64,000 bases of DNA from Cylindrodendrum hubeiense (lineage: Eukaryota > Ascomycota > Sordariomycetes > Hypocreales > Nectriaceae): positions 1-64,000 of the forward strand of contig JAANBB010000210.1 in NCBI GenBank assembly GCA_014621425.1. Direction: 5' to 3'. A program made the position numbers and the translations under genes. How positions within the stretch are numbered: position 1 is the stretch's first letter; each line of letters opens with the position of its first letter. Shown here one piece after another: positions 9,869 through 20,400 of this stretch. The notes under the pieces are model-generated. The model was not told the origin of the DNA. It made no database searches and worked only from the letters and a program-made list of their open reading frames with translations.

Positions 9869-11792
9869 ATGTCGCAGACAAGCACCAAGGCAGGTGATGA
9901 GGCCAGCCGCGAAGGCTCAGCCGTCCTCAGAAGCGACGAGGTCGAATCTCAACCAGTCCCGCCACCAACCCCCACGTATCCGACTGGCTTCAGCTTCGGA
10001 ATTACTTTGTTCGCCCTTTTCATTTCTCTGTTCTGTGTTGCATTGGACAGCACCATTATTTCAACGGCTATCCCGCGAATCACCGACCACTTCCACGCCC
10101 TGCAGGATGTGGGCTGGTATGGGTCATCGTATCTGCTTACCAAATGCGGTATGTACCTGCAGCATCAGCACCTTAGCTGGTAGTACTTGATTTGTTGCTA
10201 ACACCCATCAAGCCTTTCAACTCCCTTTTGGGAAAATGTTTCGTTTCTTCAGTCTGAAATGGACTTTCCTTGCTGCCTTGTTCATTTTTGAGGTCGGATC
10301 AGTCCTCTGTGCCGCTGCTCAATCGTCAGCAATGCTCATCGTTGGTGTAAGTATTGCCTCACTGGATTTATTAAAAGATAATTACTGACGCTGTGGTAGC
10401 GCCTGATTGCCGGCATTGGGTGCGCTGGCATCTCCAGTGGCGGGCTCATCATCATTGCCAACATTACTCCCATGGAAAAGCGCGCCACATACCAAAGTCT
10501 GTACGGTGGCATATTCGGTATTGCCTCTGTCGTTGGACCATTGGTCGGCGGAGCCTTTACTGATAAGGTCTCGTGGCGCTGGTGCTTCTATATCAACCTT
10601 CCCCTCGGTGCAGTCTCTGCTGCTTTCATCATCTTTTCTCTCCGTTTGCCAGCGAAGCCCAACCCTCTCAAAGAAATGGGCATTGTGAGCCTACTGTGGA
10701 ACCTTGACCCGATCGGGTTTGTTTTGTTTGTGCCCAGCATCATCTGTCTCCTGTTCACCCTCCAGGTACGTACCATACATCATCTACACTTATCTAGCTT
10801 CGTTGCTAATATCCACTAGTGGGGAGGCACGACATATGCATGGAACAGCGGGCAAATAATTGCACTGTTCGTGGTATTTGGAGTAACACTCATTGCCTTC
10901 ATTGTCAGTCAGGCCCTGCTTGGAGAGGGAGGAACTGGTAAGCATTCTCGATATCAATATTCCAATCTAGATTAATACCTAACCCACAACAGTTCCACCT
11001 CGCATTGCAAAGCAACGAACAATTTTTGCTTCCAGTCTCTTCACCTTTTGTCTCGCGGGCACTTTCTTTCTCCTCAGCTACTTCATCCCTATCTACTTCC
11101 AAGCAGTCAAGGGCAAATCGGCCCTGAGGTCCGGCATCGACTGCATCCCCCTCATCCTGCCCAACGTCATCGGTATCCTCTTCGCCGGCTTCGGCACAAG
11201 CAAGATCGGCTACTATGTCCCATTTATCTACCTCGCCGTGGTTATTGCCCCTATCGGCGCCGGACTCCTGACAACCCTCGAGCCCGGTACCAGCAGTGCG
11301 AAGTGGATTGGCTACCAGATTCTCTTCGGGTTCGGTTCTGGTTGCGGCTTTCAGCTTCCCCAGGTTGCTGCACAGATCGTGCTCCCGCCTCGCGATATCC
11401 CAATGGGGATCTCAGTGTCCATGCTCTTCCAGGGCCTGGGAGGCGCTGTTCTTATCAGCGCCGCCAATAACGTGCTCAACGACAAGCTGCTCCACTACAT
11501 CAACGCTCTCAACATCCCCGGCGTAGATGGCATGGATGTGATCAATGCTGGTGCTACGGGGTTCCGCGACATCATTCCCGCCGAGAATATCGTTGAGGTT
11601 GTTGCAGTTTATAACAAAGCTCTCCGTAAGGCCTTCCAGATTGCCCTAATCATGGCGTGCCTGAGTGCTCTTCCCGCCGCCTTGCTGGAGTGGAAGAGTG
11701 TTAAGAAAGGCAGTCCTGGTTCGGCGCAACCCAAACCGGAGGACAAGTCTGCGTCGCCCACCGGGAGTGATGTGGAGAAAACATCGTCTTAG
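9869..11792 (+). CDS. MFS exporter (DHA2-like, about 14 helices) of the polyketide cluster
   Basis: Five exons read 9869-10148, 10213-10346, 10400-10765, 10820-10937 and 10993-11792, giving 565 residues with consistent phases. The polar N-terminal 45 residues are followed by helix 1 with [13 protein letters not shown], the hallmark of fungal drug and toxin exporters of the DHA2/TRI12-like group. Then come [11 protein letters not shown], the antiporter-type segment [20 protein letters not shown], and a charged Ser/Pro-rich tail. Such proteins in the plasma membrane export polyketides by proton antiport and can give self-protection. It shares its promoter with the P450. A general multidrug pump is the alternative, but the position argues for a cluster role. 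Confidence 0.92.
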
Positions 11793-12310
11793 ATCACATC
11801 TTGACGATGAAGCGACCGATCATTTTAACAACAGTTGTTGCAGGGCTTGGGCCATTACGGCCCAAGGCTCTTTGTACGATAGAAGGTTACATATTTCATA
11901 TAGACATGGGCCAGAGCTTCCCACTCGATAGACTCTCATCAATAGATTATTATAATCGGCCACTTCATCTTGCTCAGCCACCACTGTGATAGAAGTACCT
12001 ACTGGCAGCTATATTACTTGCAAGGATATAGTCATACAATCAATACGTTAAGCTTAACATGCGTTGGCCTCAGTTTAAATACGTGAGTTATTCCTCTAAA
12101 CTGATCATTACCTCTATCTACCCCTCCCTTAATGATCATTCTGGAGTCTCTTCTCTTGTAATTCTGCTCTTTCCATTAGATGCATTGCAACTGCTCGCCA
12201 TTGATCTGGTGTAATAGTTGCTAGGATCTTTTGATGTTGGCTTTTGCTGCTTTGCTGCTCTCGGACTTGATCTAAAATATATTAACCTTGAACTCCTTCT
12301 GTATTTCTCT

Positions 12311-12778
12311 TCATCTTGGAAGTGTGCAAGTAACACTCCTTGATGAATATGTGCAATTTGCACATGCACCACCTGCAATATTCCTTTTGGCAATACAGCC
12401 TTGAAAAACACCAGTCCCCTTTGCACAATGCTCACAGGGAGGATCTTGTTGACTTCCATATATAAATATGAGAACAGCGTCAATATTTTGGGCACGTGTT
12501 ACATTCAACGCGCTTGATCCAGATCGCCCTTGTCTTGGTCGTTGATTCAATTCTAATAATCGTGTTCCATCTGAGACATGCTGGAATCTTGCAACCTTAG
12601 CTGGTCGCATCAATCGGGCTTTTCTTAATGCCCATGCGGTAAGCTCAGCTTGGGTCCGATGGCTGTTCCGTCTCTTCAGATGGGATTGTAAGGGAAAGAC
12701 CTGGTATCTGAAATGACATGATGTATGTGTAAGGAGGAAAGAAAAATTGAGGAGAATAACTAGAACCTTCAGACGCAT
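12311..12778 (-). CDS. Small Cys-rich protein (DUF3716-like), inside the cluster
   Basis: A 155-residue frame. Its C-terminal third has C-E-H-C, then F-x2-C, then GGACANC and a last Cys, spaced as in the fungal Cys-rich domain I know as DUF3716 (PF12511, from memory). The preceding segment (NIDAVLIFIYG) aligns by eye with YVNALLIQSRG in the gene at 62944-63694. The hydrophobic N-terminus may be a mis-chosen start, so the true start could lie further in. A second open frame of 119 codons overlaps the 3' end in another phase, so the end may be altered by an intron or frameshift. It is AT-rich compared with its cluster neighbours, suggesting a later arrival. Function unknown; possibly zinc binding. 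Confidence 0.5.
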   Translation of the reverse strand: MRLKVLVILLNFSFLLTHTSCHFRYQVFPLQSHLKRRNSHRTQAELTAWALRKARLMRPAKVARFQHVSDGTRLLELNQRPRQGRSGSSALNVTRAQNIDAVLIFIYGSQQDPPCEHCAKGTGVFQGCIAKRNIAGGACANCTYSSRSVTCTLPR

Positions 12779-12897
12779 ATTAGAAGTAAGATTAAAGCAT
12801 ATGAGAAATACACCCTTTTATTTCGAATGAATAGTAACCAAGCTCCACCCGCACTACAACCGAACAATGCCGGCTGAACAATCTTCAGTGTGTTCGG

Positions 12898-14337
12898 TTA
12901 TCCACTAATGTCCCAGTTCTCCTCCTTCTCCTCGTCCTGCTGGACATCCCTATCCAGCTCTACCTCCAACAGCGACATAGCACTTCCAAAAGGCTTCGTG
13001 ACCTGTCGCAGCCGCAAACCCTCATCCGCAGCCGCCAGCAGCGCTCTCCACTGCTCAAGGTCCCTCTCATGGCTGTTGAAGACCTGCATCATGGTCAGGT
13101 CGCGCACGCGCACGATGCGCTCCACCGAGTTGGGGACCTGCCCCGGCGCGGGCAGAACAGTGTCCATGATGAGGAGTTTAGCCGTCCCTTTCTCTAAGAC
13201 GGGCACCAAGTTCTTGAGGATGGTGATGGCTACATGATCGGGCCAGTCGTGCAGGATCATGCGCAGGAGATAGACGTCGGCACCGGCGACGGGCTGCGGC
13301 TGGGTAAAGTCGTGGCCCTGGAATGTGATGCGGGAGAGAATGTTATTCGGGAGGGTTGTCTCAGCGGCCTGGCGTCCGGCGTTGGCATTATCGGGGAGGT
13401 CTTGGACGATGAAATTGAGGTCCGGGAAGGACCGGGCGAGGGCGATGGCTGCGTTGCCAGTCGAGCCGCCGACATCAACTACCAGCCCGGATCTGAGCTC
13501 TGCCCAGGGATACCCGTTTACCAGATGCTTCAAGTCGACACCTACGCTCGTCGTCACATTGCGCATGTAGCCCGCGAACTCAGCCGTATTGGCGGGGTCC
13601 AACGAGAGATGGTCGAAGAAGGGCAACTCCGTGCTGAAGGCGACGTTGTAGGCAGTCTCGTTCTTGGCGACGCTGGCTGGTGTGAATTGGTCGTGGGCTG
13701 CCGTCATGGAGAGAGCCGTGGGCGCCGAGCGGGTGGAAAGATAGGACGCCCATGAGTGCACATCTGCGTCGCGTGCCACCAGCGCTGAGGTGGCTGAGTG
13801 GCCGACGCGGTTTGGTTCCGGTTCACGGAACAACGCCGAGGTCATGGCCATGCGGACGATGCTCTTGAGACGTGTCTCAGGAATGTCAACGGCCCCGTTG
13901 GCCCGCTTGGAAGCCGCCATGGCGAGGTCCTTGTATGAAATAGTACCCGATGCAGGGACGAGATGGAAGATATCAAAGCGGAGGAGCCAGGCGAGGCAGG
14001 CTACGTATTGGAAGCCGGGAGCGAGGTTTGTGATGAACTCGCTGGGGCCCGCGGCGAGCTGGAAGAGCTGCAACGCAGAGTCCATGAGACTCTGCCGTGC
14101 CCGCTGGACATTTGGCGGAGCGTCCTTGGGAAGAGTGCTGCTGGGTCCGTCGGGCTCGTGCGACGGCTGGGGTAACTCGTGAGCAGAGAGATACTGGCTC
14201 ACGGCGATGGCATTCTTGGTGCATTTCCAGGCGAGCTCCTCTAGGAGGAAAGAAGATGCGGCAGCTGACCGATGTGTTGCCACATTCTCTGTGTCATTGC
14301 TGTTGTTAAGCTTTCCGGGCATTGTGAATATGAGCAC
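12898..14337 (-). CDS. SAM-dependent O-methyltransferase of the polyketide cluster
   Basis: A single exon of 479 residues; a start at Met6 is equally possible. It is a plant-type class II O-methyltransferase like the sterigmatocystin methyltransferases (AflP/OmtA type): an N-terminal helical dimerisation and winged-helix region, then a Rossmann SAM domain. The SAM loop is D288-V-G-G-S-T-G-N295. The catalytic base is His363 in ILHDWPD, and the HERDLEQW segment near 423 supplies the usual acidic partner. It would methylate a phenolic hydroxyl of the polyketide in the cytosol. It lies between the small Cys-rich gene and the regulator, with a GC-rich coding sequence like the P450 and synthase. 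Which hydroxyl it modifies cannot be read from the sequence. Confidence 0.92.
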   Translation of the reverse strand: MLIFTMPGKLNNSNDTENVATHRSAAASSFLLEELAWKCTKNAIAVSQYLSAHELPQPSHEPDGPSSTLPKDAPPNVQRARQSLMDSALQLFQLAAGPSEFITNLAPGFQYVACLAWLLRFDIFHLVPASGTISYKDLAMAASKRANGAVDIPETRLKSIVRMAMTSALFREPEPNRVGHSATSALVARDADVHSWASYLSTRSAPTALSMTAAHDQFTPASVAKNETAYNVAFSTELPFFDHLSLDPANTAEFAGYMRNVTTSVGVDLKHLVNGYPWAELRSGLVVDVGGSTGNAAIALARSFPDLNFIVQDLPDNANAGRQAAETTLPNNILSRITFQGHDFTQPQPVAGADVYLLRMILHDWPDHVAITILKNLVPVLEKGTAKLLIMDTVLPAPGQVPNSVERIVRVRDLTMMQVFNSHERDLEQWRALLAAADEGLRLRQVTKPFGSAMSLLEVELDRDVQQDEEKEENWDISG

Positions 14338-15033
14338 TTGATAGGTTCGGTAAGGTAAGAGCCGAAAGAATGAGTACTGGGATTGATCGGTAAGATATTT
14401 GGCATGTATGTAAATAGCTTTTTGTTACACAGCCATTCTTAAGCAAAGTTGTGAGCTGTTATCCACGGCCGGAGTATGCACCGGGCCTGCGGTCGATGGG
14501 GCCTAAGTTAGCCCGCCCGTGTTGGGTTAGTTGTTAATGGGCCGTCCCGGTCGGTACCCGAACCATCCGGGCCAAATACAATAGCCCGAGTGCGGGAATG
14601 CGGCTGAGCACTACGTTGCATCTTTCTAACATGCTTTAGACTCGTGCGGCTGGAAGTCGACTTGGTCGCAAAAGGACCCTAATTAGGATTGTGTCGATCT
14701 TGTCACAATGAGACATCGGGTAACTCATCTGCCAATTGTAAAGCACACACATCACCGGGAGGCTTTGATATGGCGTGGATAGAAATGTCTAAATGTGACA
14801 CATCTAGGACTAATTGCTAATAATAGCCACGATGGCTGTTGGGAATCTCGAGATTCTGCAGACGTCTTGACTCACTTCACGTAACGAGCGCCATTTCACA
14901 GGGCAGCATGGCGGAGATAATTCCGTCTTAGGGGTGAAGAGAATTCAAGCAGGGATTCTTTTGGCATTTCAAGCATCTGAAATAGAAATACATATGAGTG
15001 TGTATCATTGTTAGTCACTCGCCGATACCCTCG
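14338..15033. promoter_or_regulatory. Methyltransferase promoter and regulator 3' region
   Basis: A 696 bp gap holding the upstream region of the methyltransferase and the downstream end of the regulator. ATCCGGG lies at 14565-14571. No other gene was seen. Confidence 0.4.
14565..14571 (+). promoter_or_regulatory. ATCCGGG element, methyltransferase promoter
   Basis: About 230 bp upstream of the methyltransferase start. Same core as at 9575 and 17144; candidate cluster operator (inference). Confidence 0.3.
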
Positions 15034-16412
15034 TCAAAAGTTAAGGTTCTCATCAAGCACGGATAAGCCTGACCTTGCCTTCCTCACAATGCGCCTATGC
15101 TCGGTCTGAAGCCAGGTACCAAGACTCGCAAACAAGCTTGCATCCGCTATGATAGTACTGAATTCTGCAGCTGCGGGGCAAGAATCACCCGGTGTGTGTA
15201 AATCTGACGTGCCGGTGCCGAGCGAGACGAACGAATCAATCAAGCCACCCACCGTCCTCAGTTCGCTAAGAAGAAGGCAGTTTGTCAGGGCGGTTTGCAC
15301 GTTGCGGTCATCGCTTTGGAAGGTCCCGACCGTAATGGGTGTCGGGAGCACCGAAACACTGCCCTTGTCATCAGCAGCTCCCGCATCTGACGTCTTGAGT
15401 GGGGTGCTGCCTGACATTGATGGCGTTGCCTGCTGCGGTGCCAACGTGGGCGGGAACGGCGACGACGACAGCCCTGCGGGACTCGTATTCCAGGCGGCCT
15501 GCTGGTACCACAAAAGAACGCGAGATACGATGGAAGCGTACAGCATAGCCGTGTGGGGGGAGCGCGCGCACGGGCATCTGAGGAGTAGCTGCAGGCGGCT
15601 GACAACATCACGGTTCCGTGTCAGGACGGAGCCCAGGTCCAGTATGCGGGCTGGCACGCCATCAGAGACGGGATTGGCGGGGTTGGCGCAGTACAGCCGG
15701 CGCATAATGTCCTTGGCTTCCCGGGTGCAGTAGGGCCTTGCCGTTGCTGCCGCGGCCGACGTTATCGATGTTGCGGTTGTTGCGGTTGTTGAGCTGTCGA
15801 CCGAGCCGCTCTGCCCGCTCATGCACGTGTCCTGGTCCGACGAGAAGGCCGTAAGCGCCCCCGGGCTGCCGAAGCCGTCGAACGGGAACCAGCTTTGGTC
15901 GGAGGCAGAGAAGGGGAAATCCATCGCCATTGCCTCGTCTGCCAAGCTGAGCATCATGTCGGCGCTGTCGGTGCTGGTGCTGTTGTGGCCGCCGCCGGGC
16001 AGGTCGATGGCCGTCGTCCCGGGCTCACCGGGGCGCGAAGGGGGCGACAAGGAAGCGGCGGGCCTCTTGCGCGGAGGCTTCCCGGCTTTCCTCGACACCC
16101 CATACACGCAGCTCAAACGGCCTTGGACGCAGCGCGTGCAGGCAGGCCGGCCACGATCACATTTGATCTTGAAGTTGCCAGGTTAGCCAAGCGCTCCCTT
16201 CAATCGCAGCATCAAGGGCGCACCTTTGCCAGTCCACAGGCGTCGCAGCTGGAGCGCAGTTTGGAGGGCATCAGGGGGGTTTGTGATTGGGCCGTGGGTG
16301 GCTCGAGCTGGGATGAAGACATATCTGGCGAGAACGACATGTTTCCCTGCTTGGGAGTGCGGTCGGGGGCCGAAATAAACAGGGTTGGCTGCTCCATGGC
16401 AAACGATGGCAT
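15034..16412 (-). CDS. AflR-like Zn2Cys6 cluster regulator
   Basis: Two exons read 16412-16224 and 16167-15034, about 440 residues; starts at 16397 or 16340 are also possible. The intron splits the zinc cluster, and joining gives six cysteines at 56, 59, 66, 73, 76 and 83 (C-x2-C-x6-C-x6-C-x2-C-x6-C) with DRGRPACTRC. A basic linker follows (RKAGKPPRKRP), then a low-complexity Ser/Thr/Ala part. The C-terminal part has LLRCPCARSPHTAMLYASIVSR spread over about 22 residues near 270, matching the aflatoxin regulatory protein (AFLR) domain. It is a nuclear activator that would bind the promoters of the cluster. It is divergent from the synthase with about 1.05 kb between. Known AflR sites are TCG-N5-CGA; I found none in the two shared promoters. 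Confidence 0.9.
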
Positions 16413-17464
16413 GGCGTGTAGTCGTGACTTTCGGAGCGGCCGACCGAGAGCACGGCGTGCCAAGGCGGCGATTTTGGAGAACTTTGTTGCTTTGGGGGCA
16501 CGGGTCGGAATTTTTGCTTACCCGCCCGGCCGCCCTCATTATCATGCAGGGGAACGCGGAGACGCAGGCTTCCGTAACAGAGACACAGATGGATGCACTC
16601 AGCCTTTCCGCCACTATCACAGCCCGTGCTGCATGTCCCCGCTGATGTACCCGCTGATGCACGGAACTGACGTCAGCTCCAGAAAGCTTCATTTCACTTC
16701 GCCTTCAATCACCGCTTCAGTCACCGCGTCAATCACCACGCGTAGCCAACACACACACAACACAGCCAACATGACAACGTACACCACACAGCCAACCAAC
16801 GCAACAGCGCACCCAGACGCCTTGGGGCCTCAACCGCACCCTGGTCGACGTTGCGGGCCCGGATAGCCCGGCAGTGGCTGCGCCTTGACGACCTACAGTC
16901 ATGAACAAAGGTATTGAGTCAAAGCGCTCTGGCACGCTTGCACCCGTCTAGCCGCGCAGCCTGAGGATTCCCGGAGGATCGATCAGGCTACATGCTAGGC
17001 TGTTCTCGATGCGCAATCGATACGCCGCCGCCGCGCGCGTGCCATGTCAGCCGCACCAACCAACCCCCCGAGGGCCAAGGTTAAGCCGAACTATGACAGT
17101 TATGGTGGGCCGTTGGAAGAGTTGAGCTGGCTACCCGGGGCAAATCCGGGAGGATGGCCTTCTCGCGTTGTAGCAAGTGTGGTGTTCAACCCCGGGATAC
17201 CTGAGAAGATAGGCTGCGGTTCGGGACATGAGAGATCGGGGTCAAACCGGGCATGACAACTACGTGATAGCAGGCTCCATTACAGTCCCGGAGCATCTCC
17301 CCAACGGGATTGCTGTAGATTTACTGTCGATATTCCTCGGAATCTAGTTATAAGACTCCCAATGTAACCCTATCTCCCGTTGGAACAACTAACAGCGACT
17401 CAACATCGGAAAAGATTCAAACCCTCAACTCAAACTCTCAGCAACTGTCTAAATTTCGTTCAAC
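16413..17464. promoter_or_regulatory. Bidirectional promoter, regulator / polyketide synthase
   Basis: About 1.05 kb between divergent starts. It contains CGG-N5-CCG at 16432-16442 (just upstream of or within the regulator's 5' end), a CA-rich tract around 16745-16810, CCCGGGG near 17134, ATCCGGG at 17144-17150, CCCGGGAT at 17191-17198, and a TATA-like TTATAA near 17349 on the synthase side. Confidence 0.5.
17144..17150 (+). promoter_or_regulatory. ATCCGGG element, synthase promoter
   Basis: About 315 bp upstream of the synthase start, close to two further CCCGGG words. Same core as at 9575 and 14565. Confidence 0.3.
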
Positions 17465-20400
17465 ATGGAGCACCAGGAGACCTTGTACCTGTTTGGAGAC
17501 CAGACGTTCGACGTGGAGCCGCATTTACCTAAGCTGCTCGATGCCAAGAACAGCAATGTGATACTCAGAGACTTTCTCGACAGGGTTTATGATGCTCTAC
17601 GCGTGCAGATATTCCAACTGCCGAAAAACGTGCGCGAAGAGCTGCCTAGATTCACAAACATCGAGGATGTGCTGCTTTGGAAGCGGACCGAGGGGAGTAT
17701 CCGTTGCGTGCCGTTGGACATGGCCATGACCTGCATGTATCAACTGGCATCTTTCATCATTAGGTAAATTTAACCATAAAAAACACTAGGTTCTGGTAGG
17801 CTAACTTAATCGATCAAGCCAAACGGGCAACGAGTACCCCAAACCCGACGATGCCTGCATTCTCGGTTTATGCACTGGAGCTCTGGCCGCCGTGACCGTC
17901 AGTTGCAGTCGAAGCCTCTCTGAACTGGTTCCCCGGGCTGTGAAGGCTGTGATTGTTGCTTTTGGCGTCGGTGTGTGCGCCTCCAACATGAAGATGCGCC
18001 TTGTGTCTCCGATTGAGATGTCTCGGATGTGGTTCATAATGGTGGCTGGACCGTCTGCTCCCCAAGCGGTGCAAAGGTTCTGTGAAGAAAGTGCACTTCC
18101 CTTGACGGCTAAGCCGTTCATTAGTGCTTACACACCTAGTGGCCTGGCTGTGAGCGGTCCGCCAAGCTCGCTCGATGAACTGGTGTCATCGGTGCACTTT
18201 CAGGGGTTGAAGCACAAGGCCAAAGCTGTGTATGCTCCCTATCATGCACCCCATCTTTATTCGGCAGCAGACATCGAAGATATTTTGACGCCGATCGAGC
18301 TGAACAGCGGGTCTCAGCCACTCGCCAAAATCCCCGTCATGTCAAGCACCGGTGACTGGATCGAAGGGGCGGACTTTAAGGATCTCCTCAGGGTGGCGCT
18401 GGAACACATCCTCCTCCATCCTATTCGCTGGAACGGCATTCTTGACGGGGTTCGGGATCGCCTCGGGCGCTCGTGGGAAACCAAGAAGTGCAAGGTCGAG
18501 TTGTTTGGATCTCGAGCCGACCAGCTCATCTACACGGCACTGAAGCAGCCGAGTGGACTGGGACGGACATTGACATCTCGACCGTCGATTGAGAGACTGT
18601 CATCGGATTACGGAAGCGGGACCGCGCCTGAATGCACAACACAGGCCAGGCCCAAAATTGCCATTATTGGCATGTCTGGACGATTCCCAGGCGGGGCCAA
18701 CAGCAACGAAGCGTTCTGGGACCTCCTCAGAGAGGGACTCGACGTTCACGAGGAGGTCCCGCCCATGCATTGGTCCAAGGCACACGTAGATCCGACGGGA
18801 AGTCGCAAGAACACCGGTGCAACGCCGTATGGCTGTTGGCTGAGCGATCCGGCCTCGTTTGACGCCCGCTTCTTCAACATCTCTCCGCGAGAGGCGCCGC
18901 AGATTGACCCTGCACAGAGAATTGCCCTCATGACGGCGTACGAGGCGCTGGAACAAGCAGGTGTCGTGCCAGATGCCACGCCTTCGACGAGGAGGGACCG
19001 CGTGGGCGTCTTTTACGGCGTGACGAGCAACGACTGGATGGAGACTAACAGTGCGCAAAACATTGACACATATTTCATCCCTGGCGGCAACCGAGCCTTT
19101 ATCCCGGGCCGAATTAACTATTTCTTCAAGTTCAGCGGCCCTAGCTATGCTACCGACACGGCCTGTTCTTCCAGTCTTGCTGCTATTCATACGGCGGTTA
19201 ACTCTCTCTGGCATCGTGACATCGACATGGCTATCGCAGGCGGCACCAACGTACTGACCAACCCGGATTTCACCTCCGGGCTGGACCGCGGCCACTTTCT
19301 ATCCCGCACTGGCAACTGTAAGACATTTGACGACTCGGCTGACGGCTACTGCCGCGGCGAAGGTGTCAGCACTGTGATCCTCAAGCGGCTCGAGGATGCC
19401 GTCGCCGAGAAGGACCCCATCTTGGGTGTGATTCTCGGCGCTTATACGAATCACTCGGCCGAGGCAGAGAGCATTACACGGCCCCATACCGGCGCCCAGC
19501 GAGCCATCTTTTCCAAGATTCTCAACTCGAGTGCCGTTGACGCTAGTAGCGTGGGGTACGTCGAAATGCACGGCACAGGGACGCAGGCCGGCGACGCGAC
19601 CGAGATGTCCAGCGTGCTCGAGGTGTTCGCACCGCCGGGACAAGCAGCTCGCCAGGACCCCGTCTTCCTCGGCTCAGCAAAATCAAATATTGGCCACGGT
19701 GAAGCCGCTTCGGGCGTGTCGAGCTTGATCAAGGTGTTGTTGATGATGAAGAACAGCCTGATTCCGCCGCATATCGGCATCAAGACCAAGATCAACCACA
19801 AGTTTCCGACCGACCTGGCAGAGAGGAACGTCTACATTGCCAAAGAGGCTGTTCCGTGGAATCGTTCTGGTTTGAAACCTAGGCGCGCATTTGTGAACAA
19901 TTTCTCGGCGGCGGGCGGCAACTCGGCCCTCCTGCTGGAAGATGCCCCGACGCCAATGCCTGATGACGATAGCTGCAACACCGCGGGCGCGAACCTCGTC
20001 GCCGTTTCTGCGAAAACGGGCGTCTCGCTCCAGGGCAGCCTCTCTTTGTTTAAAGGATTCCTACAGAACAATAAAGAGAGAATCTCGGTAGGCCAGCTCT
20101 CGTATACGACAACCGCCCGGCGCATCCACCACCCACACCGTGTCATGCTTGTCGGGTCCTCGGTCAACGAACTCGTTGCTCAGATCGACACCGCCCTTCG
20201 CGATCAGACGGGCATGACACGACCCAAGAGCAAGACGCCCAAGATCGTCTTTGCCTTCACCGGGCAGGGCGCACAGTTCCCCGGCATGGGCCGTCAAATG
20301 ATGGAGACATTTGCCTTGTTCCGCACTGAGCTCCGCCAGCTGGACCACGTTGCCCATACTCTCGGGTTCCCATCCATCATGCCCGTGTACATGGCTAAAG

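Noticed and set aside
12136..12495. 119-codon minus-strand frame overlapping the small Cys-rich gene
   Set aside because: No motif. It could be a shifted tail of the Cys-rich gene, but no splice or frameshift could be fixed, so it is not called separately.
13234..13755. 173-codon plus-strand frame inside the methyltransferase
   Set aside because: Shadow frame opposite a complete enzyme.
15895..16866. 323-codon plus-strand frame over the regulator and its promoter
   Set aside because: Opposite a well-supported Zn2Cys6 gene; composition only.
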